A stretch of 64,000 nt of DNA from DATGKG01 sp963851325. GTDB taxonomy: Bacteria; Desulfobacterota; Binatia; Binatales; Binataceae. Below the pieces are notes generated by a model. It was not told the origin of the DNA. It saw nothing but the letters and a program-made list of their open reading frames with translations, and searched no databases. Positions 7,899-16,128 of this stretch are shown piece by piece. The position numbers and the translations under genes were made by a program. Numbering within the stretch: the stretch's first letter is position 1; every line of letters starts with the position of its first letter. The stretch covers positions 3,100,001 through 3,164,000 of the forward strand of contig CAWKOR010000001.1 in assembly GCA_963851325.1 (NCBI GenBank), written 5' to 3'.

Positions 7899-8732
7899 AT
7901 GCGGTCTGACAGGACGGCTGACGAAATCGAGACTGCGCGATTCGCGCAACGACCTTCTCTCCTTCATTCGCTCTTCGAGTTACGCTTCCCGATGGAGGCG
8001 GCCTTCTTTTGGATTCACGGCATTCACCATCCGTGGCCGCATGTCGCCGAGCACGGCCATCGCAAATCCGTGATGTTGATCCCCGGCTTCATGGCCAGCG
8101 ATTTCACCCTCGCGCCGCTGGCCGGGCTATGCAGATGGCTCGGGCACAAAACCTTCTTCACCGGTATCCGATCCAATTCGAACTGTCCGCGTGAAACACT
8201 GGTTCATCTCGAGCGCCACCTAGAGCGCCTCCACGAGGACGAAGGCCGCGTCGTCGTCATCGGACAGAGCCTGGGCGGCGTCTATGCGCGGGAACTCGCG
8301 GCGCGACGGCCGGAACTCATCGAGCGCGTCATCACCCTTGGATCGCCGATTCGCCTGGTCGAGGATTCCGCCAACTCTCTGGTGATCGCGATGGCGCGGC
8401 TGGTTTCGCGCCTCCGCAACATGGACGAAGGATGCCTCACCCAATCCTGTTCATGCGGCATGATGCTGGTCGAACGACATCCGGGCGAAGTCCCCACCAC
8501 CGCGATTTACTCGAAGACCGATGGTGTCGTGCATTGGGATAGTTGCGTCGATCGATCCGGCGCCAAGACCGTCGAGAACATCGAGGTGATGGCCAGTCAC
8601 GTCGGGATGGGTGTCAACACCGAAGTGTTCAAGGTGGTGGCCGATCGCCTGGCAAGCGCCCCACGCGCAACCTCGTCGGCCCGGCCGTCGGTCCGCCTGC
8701 AGCGCCGCGACACGAGTCCGCAACTCTCTTAG
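7899..8732 (+). CDS. Alpha/beta hydrolase, lipase/esterase-like
   Basis: 277 residues. The oxyanion-hole region is seen as MLIPGFMASDF, and the nucleophile elbow as GQSLGG (G-x-S-x-G), with a catalytic Asp candidate in YSKTDGVVHW and His in ASHVGMG. The order and spacing match lipase/acyltransferase-like hydrolases. The sequence HHPWPH near residue 45 and a cysteine cluster (TQSCSCGMM) are unusual details. No signal peptide is seen, so it is probably cytoplasmic; the GPI-inositol-deacylase-like / PGAP1-like group is a possible relative. The ATG at 7899 has only a weak G-rich site upstream; a later ATG at 7992 is possible. Confidence 0.8.
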   Translation: MRSDRTADEIETARFAQRPSLLHSLFELRFPMEAAFFWIHGIHHPWPHVAEHGHRKSVMLIPGFMASDFTLAPLAGLCRWLGHKTFFTGIRSNSNCPRETLVHLERHLERLHEDEGRVVVIGQSLGGVYARELAARRPELIERVITLGSPIRLVEDSANSLVIAMARLVSRLRNMDEGCLTQSCSCGMMLVERHPGEVPTTAIYSKTDGVVHWDSCVDRSGAKTVENIEVMASHVGMGVNTEVFKVVADRLASAPRATSSARPSVRLQRRDTSPQLS

Positions 8733-8739
8733 CGACCCT

Positions 8740-9462
8740 CTACGCCTTCCCGTACACCGGCACCACCGCGCCCGAGGTGACGCGATTCTCCTCGGAGCAC
8801 AGGAAGCCAACCGTGCGCGCGATATCCTCGGGTTTGACCCAGTTCTCATGCTTCGCCTTCGGCATCGCGGCGCGATTCGCCTCGGTGTCGATGGTGCTCG
8901 GCGCGATCGCATTGACGATGATGTTGTCAGGGAGCCCTTCCTCGGCCAGCGACGCGGTAAAGGTCGCGATGGCGCCCTTCGCGATCGCGTAAGCGGCGTA
9001 GTCGCCCGCGCCCATCAACCCACTGCGCGAGCTGACCGATACGATTCTGCCGTAGCCGTTCTTCTTCATCGCGGGGACCGCGACGCGGCAGCATAGAAAC
9101 GTCGGCTTCAGGTTGAGATCGAACATCGCCTGCCATTCGGCGACCGAGGTATCGGCGATCGACTTGCCGCCCCAGAATCCGCCTACCAGGTTCACCAGGA
9201 TATCGAGCTTGCCGAACTTGCTCGTAACATCGTTCACAAAAGCGGCGATCTGGGCTTCATCCCCGACGTCGGCGCGCTTGAGGAAGACATTCGCATCGGA
9301 GCAGCGGTCGCCGAGGCGTTTCTTCAGGAGCGGCACTTCCGGCTCGACAACCCATGGAATCGCGACCCGCGCGCCCGCATCCACAAAGTAATCCGCAACG
9401 GCGCGGCCGAGCGCGCCGGTTCCACCGGTGACTATCGCGACGCGATTTTCCAGCAGTTTCAT
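8740..9462 (-). CDS. SDR-family oxidoreductase
   Basis: 240 residues. It has TGGTGALG as the cofactor loop, the NNAG position replaced by NLVGG, the catalytic Ser in VSVSSRSG, and Tyr-x3-Lys as YAIAK. The ATG at 9462 is chosen because AAGGAGAAC lies just before it and the family starts at KLLENRVAIVTGG; the 77 upstream residues of the open frame are low-complexity and unlikely. NLVGG in place of NNAG resembles the dihydropteridine-reductase-like or 3-oxoacyl-ACP-reductase-like side branches. It converges on the hydrolase gene with seven bases between them. Confidence 0.88.
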   Translation of the reverse strand: MKLLENRVAIVTGGTGALGRAVADYFVDAGARVAIPWVVEPEVPLLKKRLGDRCSDANVFLKRADVGDEAQIAAFVNDVTSKFGKLDILVNLVGGFWGGKSIADTSVAEWQAMFDLNLKPTFLCCRVAVPAMKKNGYGRIVSVSSRSGLMGAGDYAAYAIAKGAIATFTASLAEEGLPDNIIVNAIAPSTIDTEANRAAMPKAKHENWVKPEDIARTVGFLCSEENRVTSGAVVPVYGKA

Positions 9463-9480
9463 GATGTTCTCCTTAATATT

Positions 9481-9655
9481 CCTCGGACTCCGCTTCGCTC
9501 CGATTCTGTTGATTCGCCTCGAACTCCGCTTGCGCTCCGCCTCGGCGGCTTCGCGGGAGCCGCTGCGCGGCGGCTGCGCCCGCTTCGTGTCTCTCCCGGA
9601 AGAGTCTGCCTGACATCGGTCATCCTGAGCTCTCGTATTTCCTCGGACTCCGCTT
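9481..9655. repeat. Spacer with three copies of a 15-base repeat
   Basis: The 425-base gap between the SDR start and the giant membrane protein has no gene. It contains CCTCGGACTCCGCTT at 9481-9495 and 9641-9655 and a one-base variant at 9517-9531, plus a GC-rich inverted stretch around 9540-9580. The right part must hold the promoter of the 1322-residue gene. The repeats may be a dispersed intergenic element or a regulator site; no function is assigned. Confidence 0.5.
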
Positions 9656-9887
9656 AGCCTCTCGGTTGAGCAGTTTCGCCGAGATGCGGCCATCCTAGAT
9701 CGCGCGGGTGATTTCGACCAGCGCCACGGATGCCTCTTTTTCGGGATCGCGATCGGCGCGCGGATTCGTCTTTACATAATGTAGACATCGCGATACTTAC
9801 TGCTCGACTAGCGGCGCTGACTCGCGGTCAAAACGCAGCCAACGCGGTATTTTCCTCGGGATCGATGGCCGCGCCGGGAAGGTAACA

Positions 9888-12800
9888 ATGGCGGAGCGCA
9901 CCAATTCCGGCCTGGCTGTTCCGGCCGTAATCATCACATTGCTGGCGGCGCTCGGTATCGGCGGAGCGGTGCGACATTCGTCCGCGCCCGCCGCGCCGAC
10001 CCCGCGTGCGGGCGCTGCGGCATTTTCCGCTTCGGCCAACACTACCGGCTCCGTCGGAGCATACGAAAAGAATGGCGGATACGGGCATGGCGCGGGACGC
10101 GTGTTGGAGAAATTCTTCGCCTGCGAAGTTAACGATTCGGAAGACACCAAGGCCTGGGCCGCGTATCACAAACGCAATTCAGATCCCGCTGCCGCCGACT
10201 TCCCCGATTTGCGGGCCAACTACTCGGTGCGGTTCCTGATCGTGACCCTGCCGGCTCCGATTTCACCGCCGCTTCAATACATGTTCGATTCCGAACTCGC
10301 GGCGCTGCAGTCGGCGGCGGGCGCGGCCGGCTATTCGCTGGACAATTTCGACCTTCCGTGGACCAGCGGTGCGAAGGATTCTTCGACCACCTTCCAACTC
10401 GGGGGCGAGATCGACATCACCGCGACCGCGCCCAAATCAGCATCTCCGAATCGAGCACTTAAACCCTCCTCCGGGCAGAATCAGAAATCCCCGGCCGGCG
10501 ATGATGACCAAGGGTCTGAAACCATCTATACGATGGCGCCCGGCGGCGACGGCGGAAGTCGATGGCAACGTGATACCGGCGTCTTGCTGTTCCGGAACGA
10601 TACGCAACTGCTGGTGATTTTGTTGGTGGGTGAAACCCCCACCCGTGGCGTCAATCGCATCGCGATGCGCGACGCGCTTGACCAAATCGCATGGCTGGAG
10701 GGCTGGCAAGACGCTCCCGGGGGACACGGACCTCCGCCTCGGCTGGTCGATCGATTCAAGACTACGACTGAGCCGCCGATTGATCAGAAGCAAATCAGAA
10801 TCATCGGCCCGACCTTTTCCGGCTCGGCGCCCTCCCTGCGCAATGTGCTGGAAGACTGGCGGCGGAGTTTTCCCGCCACGAACCCGCGCGCGCCCAAAGA
10901 CCTTTCCATTCACATCGTTTCCGGGACTGCCACCGCAATCGGGGACGCCCTTTCGGCAAACGCCGACCCGGGACTGCCGCCCATTTACTTCAACACGGTT
11001 CAAGTACCTGACGCGATTCTGTGGAAGCAGATTCCCAGCATGGTCGACAATGTCGACGACATCCCCAGAGCGGTATCGAACCTGTTGCCGATTGAAGCAC
11101 CTCCAATCGCGCTGCTGGTGGAAAATACCGTGTATGGAAAGGGCCGAGAGCGGGACGCCTCAGGGGACGATTCCGCCCCCGCCGAAAAGTGCGGCGACGC
11201 AAACAGTTCGGACGATCAAACCACGGCCCGAAAACGCCAATCCTCGCCCCGGCGCGTCCTGAGGCTGACCTTTCCGCTCCACATCTCAGCGCTGCGCTCG
11301 GCCTACCACAGCACCCGGAGCCAGAGCACCAGCGGACCCGACTTGGGAAATCACGATCTCGATCTGCCCGATGAAGCAGGCCAACAGCGCCGGGATGTGA
11401 TCCCGACCTTTTCACCGCGCGCGGCGGTCTACGATCAACTGGTTCTGAGCAATCTGTTGGTCACGATCCGCCGCGAGCACATCCGCTACGTGGGAATCGT
11501 TGCGACCGACGTTCAGGATCTGATTTTTCTGGTTCAACAGATTCGCATCCATTGCCCGGACACGATCGTCTTTACCACCTCGGCCGACATCGCATTCCTT
11601 CATACCGATGTAAACACCGACCTCCGTGGAATGCGGATTTTCACTACTTATCCGCTGTTCAACCGACTCCAGAACTGGACCGCCCCGTTTACCGGTGAAA
11701 CCGAACGGCAAACCTTTCCCAGTGACATCGCGCACGGCGTCTATAACGCGACCCTGGCGCAACTCGATTTGCCCGGGAAGATGCTCGACTACGGCGAGCC
11801 ATTGGCAGATCAACCACACTGTCCGGTGATTCAGATCGGAGTGGTTGGACGCAATGATATCTGGCCGCTGGGATTTCAGATTCCGAATCTGCGTGAGTGC
11901 GACCATGTGCTCTCTTCGACGGCCTCGGGTTCCCCCAGCAGCGCCGCCAATTGCCAGGGCACCGCCGGCACATCGAAATCGCCACCTCCGAGTCCTTCGG
12001 TAGACCTCTACCCGGGTCCCTTCGAAGCAACCCTGTTGGTGATGAACCTGATTTTTTTGCTATGCGCCGCGCCCGCCGTCCTTTCCCGAACGCAACTGGA
12101 GAAGATCGTCGGCGAACGATGGTGGATCGAGGCTTTGCTCGACGAGGACAGCGAGTTCGCCGGACAACGCAGCCTTTACCTGATGCTCTGGTCTCTGGGG
12201 ATGTTACTGGCTGAGATCATAGGGCTGGGGTTCGCGATTTTACCCTTGCTGGCCGCCTTCCGGGTTGCTTCCTCAGGCGCTCAGATACAGTGGGCGACTT
12301 TTTCATCGCTCGGTCCTCTTCGGCTCTTGACGCTTGGACTGGAAGGCCTCATCGCCGTTCTCGTTCTGGTCGCCGCCAAGCGATCGATTTCCCAGATGTT
12401 CCGAGTTCGTGGCCTCAGCTCGGGTCTGCGGTGGTTGGTGACCTGTACGGTACCCCTATGTTTCGGGGTCTGGTTCGTCGCGCGACAGTGGGTCCATGCT
12501 TCCTCGGCATTCGCGCTGTATGCTTTCCTTCGCGCGACTCATCTTCACAGCGGAGTATCTCCGCTGATGGCGCTCGCGTTTCTCGGCCTTGCGGCTGCTG
12601 CGTTGGCGATCGGCAATCTGGCGCGCGTGGCGATGCTGACCGATCGCCCCTTGCCACCGGTCGACGGGCGCTCCTGGAAGATCGTCGGACATGGTTCGTT
12701 TCGTGGGGTCGGGCGCTTGTGGAACCGAGTGGTGAAAGACCTGACGCAAGCGGAGCTGCGATTGCCAGGGGTGCATTTTCTGATCGCGGCTCTGGTGATC

Positions 12801-13856
12801 GCCTTCCTCTATTTCGGAATCGCTAAAGTGCGGCTCTCTTTCTCCGTCGACGGGCTGACCTTCGACATTCTGTTCCTGCTGCTGGGGTTTGGCGTGTATG
12901 CGATGTTTTCGCTGGTGCTGCTGCGCTTTGTAGTCACCTGGGTGGAGCTGCGGCATCTGTTGCGACGGCTGTATTCCCATCCGTCACGCTATTCCTACAA
13001 GAACGTGCAACTCGCGCCGCGTCCCAGCCATCTCGAGCAACAGAAGCTCCATCTTTATGAGGCACGCCCCGGCCTGAGCGCGGTCGAGTATGAGCTGGGT
13101 TGCGCGAGGGCGATCGTCCGAATCGCCGGCGAGGCGCATCAGCAATCGAATGCGACGTCGCCGCCGCGCGCCGGCCTCATCGATGATATCTGCGCCAATC
13201 CGCTCCTCGAGGGCACCCTGGAAACGGCGGAGAAACAACTGGAGGAATTATGGGGCACGACCACATGGCGCTCGAGCCTTACTGCGCGGGTCAATCTCTA
13301 CGAGACGATGGCACAACTCGCGGGGGTGGTGACCGGTCTATTTGAACCGGCATGGAGGATGCGCGCGCACACTCCACCGCTGCAGATGGTCCTGAGTTCC
13401 GACGACGATCACCTCACCACCGAGGGCAAACTCCGGCAACTGGCGGAACTTTTTGTGGCCGCCCGGGTCGGGGATTTTGTCCGGCACGTTTTTCCCCATC
13501 TCATCAACCTGATCGGCTTCGCGATGCCGGCCGTCCTCGCGATGATGCTGGCGATCAGCGTCTACCCATTTCCCGCGCACGACACCTTGCTGTGGGTGAG
13601 TTGGACGGCTCTGCTCGCGACCGTCGGGATCAGTCTCTATGTCTTCATCAGCATCAACCGTAATCCCATCATCAGCATGTTCTCTGGAAACGATCCCGGA
13701 CAGTTCAACTGGGACAGTACCTTCACGATGCATCTGATGCTGTTTGCGGTGGTGCCGATTTTAACCCTGTTGGGTGCGCAGTTCCCGCATGCACTGGCGG
13801 GGACTTTTTCGTGGATTGGATCGATCTTCGGCGGAGGTGGCGGCGGCACCGGCTAG
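9888..13856 (+). CDS. 1322-residue membrane protein with large receptor-like extracytoplasmic domain
   Basis: Not recognised as a whole. Residues 9-28 form one membrane segment. About 680 residues that look extracytoplasmic follow, containing parts shaped like a periplasmic-binding-protein fold: IRIIGPTFSGSAPSL near 302, and near 510-590 a stretch with YVGIVATDVQDLIFLVQQI and DTIVFTTSADIAFL, reminiscent of the second lobe of Leu/Ile/Val-type receptors. Then come roughly seven helices (about 715-735, 761-795, 804-832, 846-868, 891-916, 961-984, 990-1015), a soluble helical domain (about 1030-1200) and three more helices (1203-1228, 1232-1256, 1278-1310), ending in a glycine run. Flanked by its own spacer and a hairpin, it seems monocistronic. 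Role unknown; sensing or transport is a guess. Confidence 0.8.
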   Translation: MAERTNSGLAVPAVIITLLAALGIGGAVRHSSAPAAPTPRAGAAAFSASANTTGSVGAYEKNGGYGHGAGRVLEKFFACEVNDSEDTKAWAAYHKRNSDPAAADFPDLRANYSVRFLIVTLPAPISPPLQYMFDSELAALQSAAGAAGYSLDNFDLPWTSGAKDSSTTFQLGGEIDITATAPKSASPNRALKPSSGQNQKSPAGDDDQGSETIYTMAPGGDGGSRWQRDTGVLLFRNDTQLLVILLVGETPTRGVNRIAMRDALDQIAWLEGWQDAPGGHGPPPRLVDRFKTTTEPPIDQKQIRIIGPTFSGSAPSLRNVLEDWRRSFPATNPRAPKDLSIHIVSGTATAIGDALSANADPGLPPIYFNTVQVPDAILWKQIPSMVDNVDDIPRAVSNLLPIEAPPIALLVENTVYGKGRERDASGDDSAPAEKCGDANSSDDQTTARKRQSSPRRVLRLTFPLHISALRSAYHSTRSQSTSGPDLGNHDLDLPDEAGQQRRDVIPTFSPRAAVYDQLVLSNLLVTIRREHIRYVGIVATDVQDLIFLVQQIRIHCPDTIVFTTSADIAFLHTDVNTDLRGMRIFTTYPLFNRLQNWTAPFTGETERQTFPSDIAHGVYNATLAQLDLPGKMLDYGEPLADQPHCPVIQIGVVGRNDIWPLGFQIPNLRECDHVLSSTASGSPSSAANCQGTAGTSKSPPPSPSVDLYPGPFEATLLVMNLIFLLCAAPAVLSRTQLEKIVGERWWIEALLDEDSEFAGQRSLYLMLWSLGMLLAEIIGLGFAILPLLAAFRVASSGAQIQWATFSSLGPLRLLTLGLEGLIAVLVLVAAKRSISQMFRVRGLSSGLRWLVTCTVPLCFGVWFVARQWVHASSAFALYAFLRATHLHSGVSPLMALAFLGLAAAALAIGNLARVAMLTDRPLPPVDGRSWKIVGHGSFRGVGRLWNRVVKDLTQAELRLPGVHFLIAALVIAFLYFGIAKVRLSFSVDGLTFDILFLLLGFGVYAMFSLVLLRFVVTWVELRHLLRRLYSHPSRYSYKNVQLAPRPSHLEQQKLHLYEARPGLSAVEYELGCARAIVRIAGEAHQQSNATSPPRAGLIDDICANPLLEGTLETAEKQLEELWGTTTWRSSLTARVNLYETMAQLAGVVTGLFEPAWRMRAHTPPLQMVLSSDDDHLTTEGKLRQLAELFVAARVGDFVRHVFPHLINLIGFAMPAVLAMMLAISVYPFPAHDTLLWVSWTALLATVGISLYVFISINRNPIISMFSGNDPGQFNWDSTFTMHLMLFAVVPILTLLGAQFPHALAGTFSWIGSIFGGGGGGTG

Positions 13857-13888
13857 CGATTGGCCGGGATCCAATTTCCGCAAATGAA

Positions 13889-13916
13889 AGCGCCGGACCG
13901 TTGATGGTCCGGCGCT
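13889..13916 (+). terminator. Hairpin after the giant membrane protein gene
   Basis: Perfect 11-base stem AGCGCCGGACC / GGTCCGGCGCT with a six-base loop, 32 bases after the stop codon. The tail (CTATTCTCG) is only weakly T-rich, so it is a plausible but not ideal Rho-independent terminator. Confidence 0.6.
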
Positions 13917-13930
13917 CTATTCTCGTTCGA

Positions 13931-14050
13931 GGTCCTTCGCGCAGCGCCCAGTTCATTTCGCGAGAGATTTGCTCACCTGAGATCCCTCGCGCGGCGGTCG
14001 GTTCATTTCGCGAGAGATTTGCTCACCTGAGATCCTTCGCGCGGCGCTCA
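13931..14050. repeat. Tandem repeat, 50-base unit, about 2.4 copies
   Basis: Units at 13951-14000 and 14001-14050 begin GTTCATTTCGCGAGAGATTT and differ at only a few bases. The 20 bases before them (13931-13950) match the end of the unit. It lies between the convergent giant-protein and sodB genes, downstream of both, and so is non-coding. Confidence 0.85.
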
Positions 14051-14076
14051 GGATAACCGCTCGCGACTGCTCGCGG

Positions 14077-14655
14077 TTACTTCAAATTCTGATTCACGAA
14101 GTCCCAGTTCACCACGTTCCAGAATGCCTCGATATATTTGGGGCGCGCGTTGCGATAGTCGATGTAGTACGCATGCTCCCACACGTCGCAGGTCAGCAGC
14201 GGATGATCGCCGTGCTTGATGGGAGTGTCAGCGTCGTGGGTTGCGATAACTTTCAGCGCTCCTTCCTTGTCGCGAATCAGCCATGCCCATCCTGATCCGA
14301 AGTGTCCTGCCGCTGCATCACTGAACTGCTTCTTGAACGCGCCGAAATCGCCAAAGGTTTTCTTGATCGCATCGGCGATCGGTCCCTTCGCCTCGCCACC
14401 CGCTTTGGGCGCCATGCTCTTCCAATAGAAGCTGTGATTGAAATGCTGACCGGCCTGGTTGAACAGCACGCCCGACGAATTCTTGATGATCTGCTCGAGC
14501 GACTCTTTTTCCTGCGGCGTGCCCTTGATCAACTCGTTGAGCTTGTTGACGTAGGCCGCGTGATGCTTGTCGTGATGAAACTCCAGCGTCTCCTTGGAAA
14601 TGCTGGGCGCCAGTGCATCATAGGCATAGGGCAAATTGGGAAGTTCGAAAGCCAT
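14077..14655 (-). CDS. sodB: Superoxide dismutase, Fe/Mn type
   Basis: 192 residues, normal length. It converts superoxide to oxygen and hydrogen peroxide in the cytoplasm. Metal ligands can be placed: His in FHHDKHHAAYV, His in HFNHSFYW, and Asp and His in DVWEHAYYIDY. FNQAGQHFNHSFYW with Gln in the first part and AAAGHFGSGW later favour the iron form, although Mn or cambialistic use cannot be excluded. The ATG at 14655 (MAFELPNLPYAYDAL) is chosen over one three codons upstream, because AAAGGA lies eight bases before it and the family starts there. Confidence 0.95.
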   Translation of the reverse strand: MAFELPNLPYAYDALAPSISKETLEFHHDKHHAAYVNKLNELIKGTPQEKESLEQIIKNSSGVLFNQAGQHFNHSFYWKSMAPKAGGEAKGPIADAIKKTFGDFGAFKKQFSDAAAGHFGSGWAWLIRDKEGALKVIATHDADTPIKHGDHPLLTCDVWEHAYYIDYRNARPKYIEAFWNVVNWDFVNQNLK

Positions 14656-14910
14656 AACAACCATCCTTTGGCGAGGTAAGCCATCGGCGTCGCGAATCAG
14701 TCGCGCGTCGGCCAGTACATTAGATGATGACGGAAATCCGCGGCCGTAATTCAGCGCGGTCCGTGTTTGTGTGCATTACGATCGTAACATCACGCATGGT
14801 CGCTGCAAGCCGCGTCGCGTTAAGGCAGTTGCAAATCGCCTAATGCTGTGAAAGAGAGAACGCAAACGAACGGCATTAGTGAAGCCAAACAAGCGGGAGG
14901 GTCCAAACTA

Positions 14911-15606
14911 ATGGAAGCGTTCTTGATGCTGATGCGGTGGTTGCACTTTCTGTTCGGGATCACATGGATCGGATTGCTCTACTATTTCAACCTGGTGCAG
15001 ACCCCGTTCTTCGCGGAGACGGAAGCGCCGGTGCGAAGCGGGGCAATCCAAAAACTGGTGCCGCGCGCGCTGTGGTGGTTTCGATGGGGCGCGATGGGCA
15101 CGATCATCTTCGGCCTGATTTATTTCTTCGCGTGGTGGGCCACCATCGATATGAACTTCACCGCGTGGACGGTTGCGATTATCACCGGCGGCACGATGGG
15201 CATCATAATGTGGGCTAATGTGTGGTTCGTGATCTGGCCCAATCAGAAAATAATTATCGCTAATGCGGTCGCGACCGCGGGCGGAGCCGCGCCGGATCCC
15301 AAGGCCGCCCCGGCTGGACGCCGCGCGGGCCTCGCCTCGCGAACTAACACGCTGTTCTCGGTGCCGATGCTGTTCTTCATGGGCGCCGCCTCGCATTTTC
15401 CAGCGCTGGTCGGTCCGATTACATCGGGTGGACTGCTGACCTGGGTTATCATCGACGGCGTGATCATCGCGGCGATTGAGTACAACGCGCTGGTCGGAAC
15501 CCAGGGACCCACCAAGAAGCCGCTCGACTCGGTCACGGGAGTTATCACCGCGGGCTTCGTCGCGTGGGCCGTGCTGGTGATCGGAATCAAGATCGCGATG
15601 CCGTAA
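14911..15606 (+). CDS. Urate hydroxylase PuuD-like membrane protein, without cytochrome domain
   Basis: 231 residues from the ATG at 14911, which has GGGAGG ten bases upstream; a GTG at 14848 would add 21 polar residues. The opening MRWLHFLFGITWIGLLYYFN and the later MGIIMWANVWFVIWPNQK resemble the N-terminal membrane domain of PuuD, the cytochrome-c-linked urate oxidase. About six to seven hydrophobic helices are seen. PuuD itself ends in a cytochrome c domain; here none is fused, but a separate small cytochrome c gene lies convergently downstream. No other purine gene is nearby, so urate as the substrate is uncertain. Confidence 0.7.
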   Translation: MEAFLMLMRWLHFLFGITWIGLLYYFNLVQTPFFAETEAPVRSGAIQKLVPRALWWFRWGAMGTIIFGLIYFFAWWATIDMNFTAWTVAIITGGTMGIIMWANVWFVIWPNQKIIIANAVATAGGAAPDPKAAPAGRRAGLASRTNTLFSVPMLFFMGAASHFPALVGPITSGGLLTWVIIDGVIIAAIEYNALVGTQGPTKKPLDSVTGVITAGFVAWAVLVIGIKIAMP

Positions 15607-15629
15607 CCGATCGCGCGATCAGCAACCCC

Positions 15630-15663
15630 GGGCGGACGCGCATCAATGCGCGGCCGCCTTTTT
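15630..15663. terminator. Rho-independent terminator between convergent genes
   Basis: Stem GGCGGACGCGC / GCGCGGCCGCC (one mismatch) with loop ATCAAT, followed by five T. It ends the PuuD-like gene and touches the last codon of the cytochrome gene, so it may also act in the other direction. Confidence 0.75.
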
Positions 15664-16028
15664 CATGGCGTTTGATTCGCGGACGCGCTGGGCTCGGGCT
15701 TCTTGGCCGCGGACAGGAACGCAACCAGGTTGCCGATCTCCGGCGCCAGCGTGGGTATCGCGCGCATCGCGTGGGTCTTGCGCTTGGGCGTGTAACCCGG
15801 TGGATACGTCAGATGCAGGACCCGGTCCTCGACCAATTCGCGCGAGGAGCCGGCGATCGGCGGACCCTGGCTACCCGGCAGATTAGGATCGACGTTGTGG
15901 CATACCACGCAGTTGGACATGTAGATGATGCGGCCGCGCACCACCGGGGTGACTTTTTTAGCCTGACACGCCGCCGCAGCGGCTACCGCACCCAGCGCCA
16001 GCGCCGTCGCTGCCAGTCGAAGCTTCAA
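15663..16028 (-). CDS. Small monohaem cytochrome c, probably exported or lipid-anchored
   Basis: 121 residues from a TTG start. An export signal (KLRLAATALALGAVAAAAACQ) ends in AAAC, which could be a weak lipobox. The haem-binding motif is CVVCH near residue 40, and a likely axial Met is in HAMRAIPTLAPEIG, followed by the terminal helix IGNLVAFLSAAK. GPPIAGSS between them is typical of class I cytochromes. It should carry electrons in the periplasm. It lies convergent to the PuuD-like gene; in PuuD these two modules are one polypeptide, so the pair may work together. The start codon lacks a good ribosome site. Confidence 0.82.
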   Translation of the reverse strand: MKLRLAATALALGAVAAAAACQAKKVTPVVRGRIIYMSNCVVCHNVDPNLPGSQGPPIAGSSRELVEDRVLHLTYPPGYTPKRKTHAMRAIPTLAPEIGNLVAFLSAAKKPEPSASANQTP

Positions 16029-16128
16029 GCGTTCGCGGCGTCGCCGCAGCCAAAATTTAGCATCGCGCGGAGGCTACCAAAGGCCCCGCGCGAGTGAAAC
16101 AGATTGGCGCGAATGAGCCGTGCCGCGG

